NCBI GenBank assembly: GCA_036276235.1
Contig: DATBDZ010000052.1
Coordinates: 1-9,155 of the forward strand
Origin: JANWHF01 sp036276235
GTDB lineage: Bacteria; Planctomycetota; Phycisphaerae; Tepidisphaerales; Tepidisphaeraceae
Reading direction: 5' to 3'
Length of the DNA stretch: 9,155 bases
Shown one piece after another: positions 6,728 to 9,155 of this stretch. Numbering within the stretch: position 1 is the first letter of the stretch; each line of letters starts with the position of its first letter. Under the pieces are notes generated by a model. It saw nothing but the letters and a program-made list of their open reading frames with translations, did not search any database and was not told where the DNA came from. The translations under genes and the position numbers were made by a program.

Positions 6728-7804
6728 AGACTTCTTCGACGCAAAATCCTTCATGAACTGCGATAGCGACTGGCATCCTTCCACCGACATGGCGTTGTAG
6801 ATGCTGGCGCGGATGCCGCCGACCGTGCGGTAGCCCTTGATTCCGATCATGCCGTTCTTGGCGGCACCCTTCACCAATTCATCCGTCAGCTCTTCGCTGG
6901 GCAGGCGGAACGTGACGTTCATGTGCGAGCGCTGCTCCTTCACCGACACAGTGCCCTTGTAAAACCCGTTGCTCCCATCGATCGCGCTGTAGAGCAGATC
7001 GGCCTTGGTGGCGTTACGCTTTTCCATCGTCGCCAAACCGCCCTGGGCCTCGAGCCAGCGGAAGATCTCCAGCAAGATATAGATGCCAAACGTCGGCGGC
7101 GTATTGATCATCGACTTGTTTTCCGCCTGGTCTTTGAAGCTCCACAGCTTGCTCGGCACCTTCTTCTGCTTCGGGTACATATCCTTGCGGACGATCACCA
7201 GCACAACGCCGGATGGGCCAAGGTTTTTCTGCGCACCGCCGTAGACGAGCGCGCACTCCGAAGCCGGATGCGGGCGCGACATAAACTCGCTGCTGGCGTC
7301 CACCACCAGATTCGGATGCTTGGGCCAGGTCGGCAGGCGATGGCCGTGCACGGTTTCGTTCGTGCAGACATGGAAATAATCCGCGCCCTCACTCAGCTTC
7401 CAGTCGGCGGGCTTGGGCGAATGATCGAAGTTGCTGGCCTCGCTGCTCGCAACAATATTGAGCTTGCCGACTTCCTTGCCGAACGAATGGGCCTTCTTGC
7501 TCCATTCGCCGCTCACCAGATAGTCGGCGGTGCCGTTTAGGAAGTTCATCGGGATCAGCGTGAAGAGCTGCGTCGCGCCGCCTTGCAGGAAGAGCACATC
7601 GTGCGAATCGCCCAGGCCCAGCAGCTTCTTGCAGAGCGTCATCGCCTCATCATTGACGGCTTCAAATTCCTTGCCGCGATGACTCACCTCGGCGATGCCA
7701 AACCCCTTCCCCTGATAATCAAGCAAAGCCGCGGCCGATTTCTCAAGCGCCTCGGTCGGCAGCATCGCCGGCCCCGCGCTGAAATTGAAAATCCGATGAG
7801 ACAT
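6725..7804 (-). CDS. serC: phosphoserine aminotransferase
   Basis: SerC is a PLP enzyme of the cytosol that converts 3-phosphohydroxypyruvate and glutamate to O-phosphoserine and 2-oxoglutarate, the second step of serine synthesis; in some bacteria it also serves pyridoxal phosphate synthesis. The 359-residue product has the normal length. Motifs: FNFSAGPAMLP at the N-terminus (6-16), EVSHRGKEF (39-47, substrate-binding SHR), LQGGATQLF (73-81, cofactor phosphate binding), VVDASSEFMSRP (167-178, D169 contacts the pyridine ring) and YGGAQKNLGPSG (188-199) with the Schiff-base lysine K193. The start at ATG 7804 gives the family N-terminus exactly; AAGGA lies 11 bp upstream on the minus strand. 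serA and serB are not in this window, so the pathway genes are dispersed. The stop codon overlaps the heptad inverted repeat that separates it from the PIN-like gene. Confidence 0.97.
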   Translation of the reverse strand: MSHRIFNFSAGPAMLPTEALEKSAAALLDYQGKGFGIAEVSHRGKEFEAVNDEAMTLCKKLLGLGDSHDVLFLQGGATQLFTLIPMNFLNGTADYLVSGEWSKKAHSFGKEVGKLNIVASSEASNFDHSPKPADWKLSEGADYFHVCTNETVHGHRLPTWPKHPNLVVDASSEFMSRPHPASECALVYGGAQKNLGPSGVVLVIVRKDMYPKQKKVPSKLWSFKDQAENKSMINTPPTFGIYILLEIFRWLEAQGGLATMEKRNATKADLLYSAIDGSNGFYKGTVSVKEQRSHMNVTFRLPSEELTDELVKGAAKNGMIGIKGYRTVGGIRASIYNAMSVEGCQSLSQFMKDFASKKS

Positions 7805-7847
7805 TTTGAGTTACGTCCTTCCTGAAACAGGTTTTGGAAAGCGAAAG

Positions 7848-7853
7848 ATGATA
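7848..7853 (-). promoter_or_regulatory. possible -10 box of serC
   Basis: On the minus strand CTATCAT (-10-like TATCAT at 7853-7848) lies 43 bp before the serC ATG. No convincing -35 hexamer sits at 16-18 bp. The hexamer equals the one proposed upstream of the LEPR-XLL gene. Motif match only. Confidence 0.28.
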
Positions 7854-7943
7854 GGAGAAAAGCGGCATGGCGGAAAGGGAGCGGATGGAAAATTCTCACG
7901 CGCCAGCAAGGTATCTCGCAACTCTATGCGATTCTGCGCGACT

Positions 7944-7983
7944 TTCGACCAATCGCTCGCTCGCCACAGTGAGCGAAGTCGAA
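7944..7983. repeat. two-part palindrome upstream of serC
   Basis: TTCGAC (7944-7949) pairs with GTCGAA (7978-7983), and inside it TCGCTC (7953-7958) pairs with GAGCGA (7971-7976), leaving a 12-nt loop and a small asymmetric bulge. GTGAGCGAAGTCGAA-type palindromes occur in many bacterial genomes as short dispersed repeats. It lies in the 373-bp gap (7805-8177) between serC and the sirtuin gene. Confidence 0.55.
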
Positions 7984-8029
7984 CCACCCGATTCGTGCCC
8001 TTAACCCCGCTTATTCACAAAGAAGAATA

Positions 8030-8161
8030 AACCGACAGATGAACGCGGATGAACGCAGATAAAGACATTCGTGAGCTGCGCAACCTGCGCTCAAATCGTC
8101 GGATGAAAACAATTACTGGAGTTCTGTTCCCATCTGCGTTTATCAGCGTTCATCTGCGGTT
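8030..8161. repeat. 30-bp imperfect inverted repeat of GATGAACGCR units after the sirtuin gene
   Basis: The left arm (8030-8060) carries GATGAACGCG, GATGAACGCA and GAT, a 10-bp period. The right arm (8132-8161) is its reverse complement with two mismatches and one extra base, 71 bp away. In the minus direction the repeat starts 16 bp after the sirtuin stop, and the second arm is followed by a T-rich run (TTTATTCTTCTTTG). Repeats with CATCTGCGTTYATC are known to me as dispersed sequences in several phyla. The remainder of the 7805-8177 gap shows no gene. Confidence 0.85.
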
Positions 8162-8177
8162 AATATGATTCTCCGGG

Positions 8178-8930
8178 CTAGTCGCCGAACGCATCCCTCA
8201 TCAATCGCGGTAGAACCTGCCCACTTTTTCCCCGAATGGACCATTCCACCTCATGGCTCATCGGCGTTGCTTCTGGATTGACTTCCAGAGCTTTCGCGCC
8301 AGCGGTAATCGCAGATTCGATCAAACCTGCCGCGGGATAGACGACGCTGCTTGTGCCAATCGACAGGAACATATCGCACCGTTTCGCGGCCTTTTGCGCG
8401 GCGGCAAATCCAGCCAGCGGTAACGCTTCGCCAAACCAAACCACGCCCGGCCGCCGATTCCCGCCGCAGGCGCATCGCGGCGGATATTCGCTGAACGCCG
8501 GGCCTTTCTCTTCGATCTCCTTGCCGCAGTCGGCGCATCGCCAGACCCAGAGATTGCCGTGCAACTCGATCACATCGGCCGAGCCGGCCGTTTGATGCAG
8601 GCGATCGACGTTCTGCGTGATCAGCGCGACCTCGCGTCCTTCGGCCGTTGCAATCTTCTGCAATCGCGCCAACGCCTCGTGCCCGGGGTTGGGTCGGCAG
8701 AGCGCGCATTCGCATCGCCGCTGGTCGTACCAGCGGCTGACTAATTCCGGATCGCGCGCAAACGCCTGCGGCGTCGCCAGCTTCTGGGGATCGAAATTCG
8801 CCCAGTGGCCGCTGAGCGCATCGCGAAACGTAGGGATTCCGCTCTCAGCGGAAATCCCGGCGCCGGTCAATACGGCGATGCGCTGCGCGGTGCGAAGGAA
8901 GGCCGCCGCTTCATGAACTGAATCGTCCAT
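8178..8930 (-). CDS. cobB: NAD-dependent protein deacylase, sirtuin (Sir2/CobB, class III-like)
   Basis: Sirtuins remove acyl groups from protein lysines, consuming NAD+ and releasing nicotinamide and O-acyl-ADP-ribose. The 250-residue product is full length. NAD-binding motifs are GAGISAESGIPTFR (23-36), TQNVDRLHQTAG (105-116), GTSSVVYPA (192-200) and EVNPE (216-220). The catalytic histidine is H124 in ELHG. Four zinc ligands are C132, C135, C153 and C155. Y68 and R71 in WYDQRR match the Tyr-x-x-Arg pair that in SIRT5 and E. coli CobB binds acidic acyl groups, so desuccinylase or demalonylase activity is likely in addition to deacetylation (inference). Unusually, three further cysteines (C73, C75, C78) follow this pair in a C-x-C-x2-C pattern. 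AGGA 6 bp before ATG 8930 supports the start. A long inverted repeat follows the stop. No acetyl-CoA synthetase gene or acetyltransferase gene is adjacent. Confidence 0.95.
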   Translation of the reverse strand: MDDSVHEAAAFLRTAQRIAVLTGAGISAESGIPTFRDALSGHWANFDPQKLATPQAFARDPELVSRWYDQRRCECALCRPNPGHEALARLQKIATAEGREVALITQNVDRLHQTAGSADVIELHGNLWVWRCADCGKEIEEKGPAFSEYPPRCACGGNRRPGVVWFGEALPLAGFAAAQKAAKRCDMFLSIGTSSVVYPAAGLIESAITAGAKALEVNPEATPMSHEVEWSIRGKSGQVLPRLMRDAFGD

Positions 8931-9008
8931 TTGTAATCCTAGACGTGCGGGAGCAGGGTCGTGGCGAGATATTCCAAAATGGTTCTGAGCGTGAAGTCGT
9001 GTTCAGGA

Positions 9009-9050
9009 CCCTCTCCCCTGTACTCAGGGGAGAGGGCTGGGTGAGGGGAC
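9009..9050. repeat. palindromic element, copy 1
   Basis: CCCTCTCCCCTG (9009-9020) and CAGGGGAGAGGG (9025-9036) form a perfect 12-bp stem with a TACT loop, followed by CTGGGTGAGGGGAC (9037-9050). It is nearly identical to copy 2 in opposite orientation. It lies upstream of the sirtuin gene. Bases 8931-9008 show no recognisable feature beyond the sirtuin ribosome binding site. Confidence 0.85.
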
Positions 9051-9091
9051 GGCGTGTCGCGATATGGCGCAGTTCGCAAGTCTAGGCGTTT

Positions 9092-9134
9092 GTCCCCTCA
9101 CCCCAACCCTCTCCCCTGAGTACAGGGGAGAGGG
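9092..9134. repeat. palindromic element, copy 2 (inverted)
   Basis: GTCCCCTCACCCCAA (9092-9106) precedes a perfect 12-bp stem: CCCTCTCCCCTG (9107-9118), loop AGTA, CAGGGGAGAGGG (9123-9134). It is the reverse complement of copy 1 apart from one substitution and one inserted base in the flank. The two copies are 41 bp apart and could also pair with each other as one long hairpin, like paired REP elements (BIME). Confidence 0.85.
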
Positions 9135-9155
9135 AGCATGCGCGCATTCCTGCGG

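Noticed and set aside
6923..7540. 205-residue plus-strand open frame opposite serC
   Set aside because: Antisense shadow of serC; composition rich in histidine, arginine and leucine with no motif.
7806..8030. 74-residue plus-strand open frame upstream of serC
   Set aside because: Crosses a palindrome and intergenic DNA, with no ribosome binding site and no family pattern.
9009..9134. Ends of an insertion sequence
   Set aside because: Only 41 bp lie between the inverted elements; there is no transposase or visible target duplication.

Overview
The window looks like chromosomal DNA from a GC-rich member of the Planctomycetota, probably class Phycisphaerae. The strongest pointer is an exported protein that starts with an LEPR-XLL N-terminus (EALEPRALLSA), a hallmark of planctomycete surface and secreted proteins. 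A secreted repeat-type protein (3124-4083) and intergenic palindromes of the GCACGGGTT...AACCCGTGC type also fit. No lineage call beyond the phylum is certain from 9 kb.

Layout: the left edge holds a truncated ispD (minus strand, isoprenoid precursor synthesis). A 332-bp intergenic region full of small palindromes separates it from a divergent plus-strand group: an LEPR-XLL glycoside-hydrolase-like exported protein (922-2646), a two-TM PLDc_N-type small membrane protein (2811-3071) and an exported helical-repeat protein (3124-4083). This group meets, tail to tail and only 6 bp away, a minus-strand run that fills the rest: an unrecognised exported protein (4090-4920), a PfkB-family sugar kinase (5181-6086), a small PIN-like protein (6277-6639), serC (6725-7804) and a class III-type sirtuin (8178-8930). 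Two near-identical palindromic elements in inverted orientation end the window.

The enzymes are mostly housekeeping (IspD, SerC, sirtuin, sugar kinase) and do not form one pathway. The genes on either side of the convergent junction are exported and lineage-typical. No mobile element with a transposase, no CRISPR array, no tRNA or rRNA and no recognisable phage or defence operon was seen.

The most unusual content is non-coding. Nearly every intergenic space holds a structured repeat: GCACGGG-type palindromes, short hairpins with a GTAYTC centre, three kinds of 7-bp-period repeats (all with CAG every 7 bases) arranged as long inverted repeats, and a 10-bp-period GATGAACGCR inverted repeat. 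In the minus-strand run, a long inverted repeat begins within about 16 bp of the stop codon of four genes (sirtuin, serC, PIN-like, PfkB). This suggests a shared role as 3'-end or terminator structures, or a shared insertion preference.
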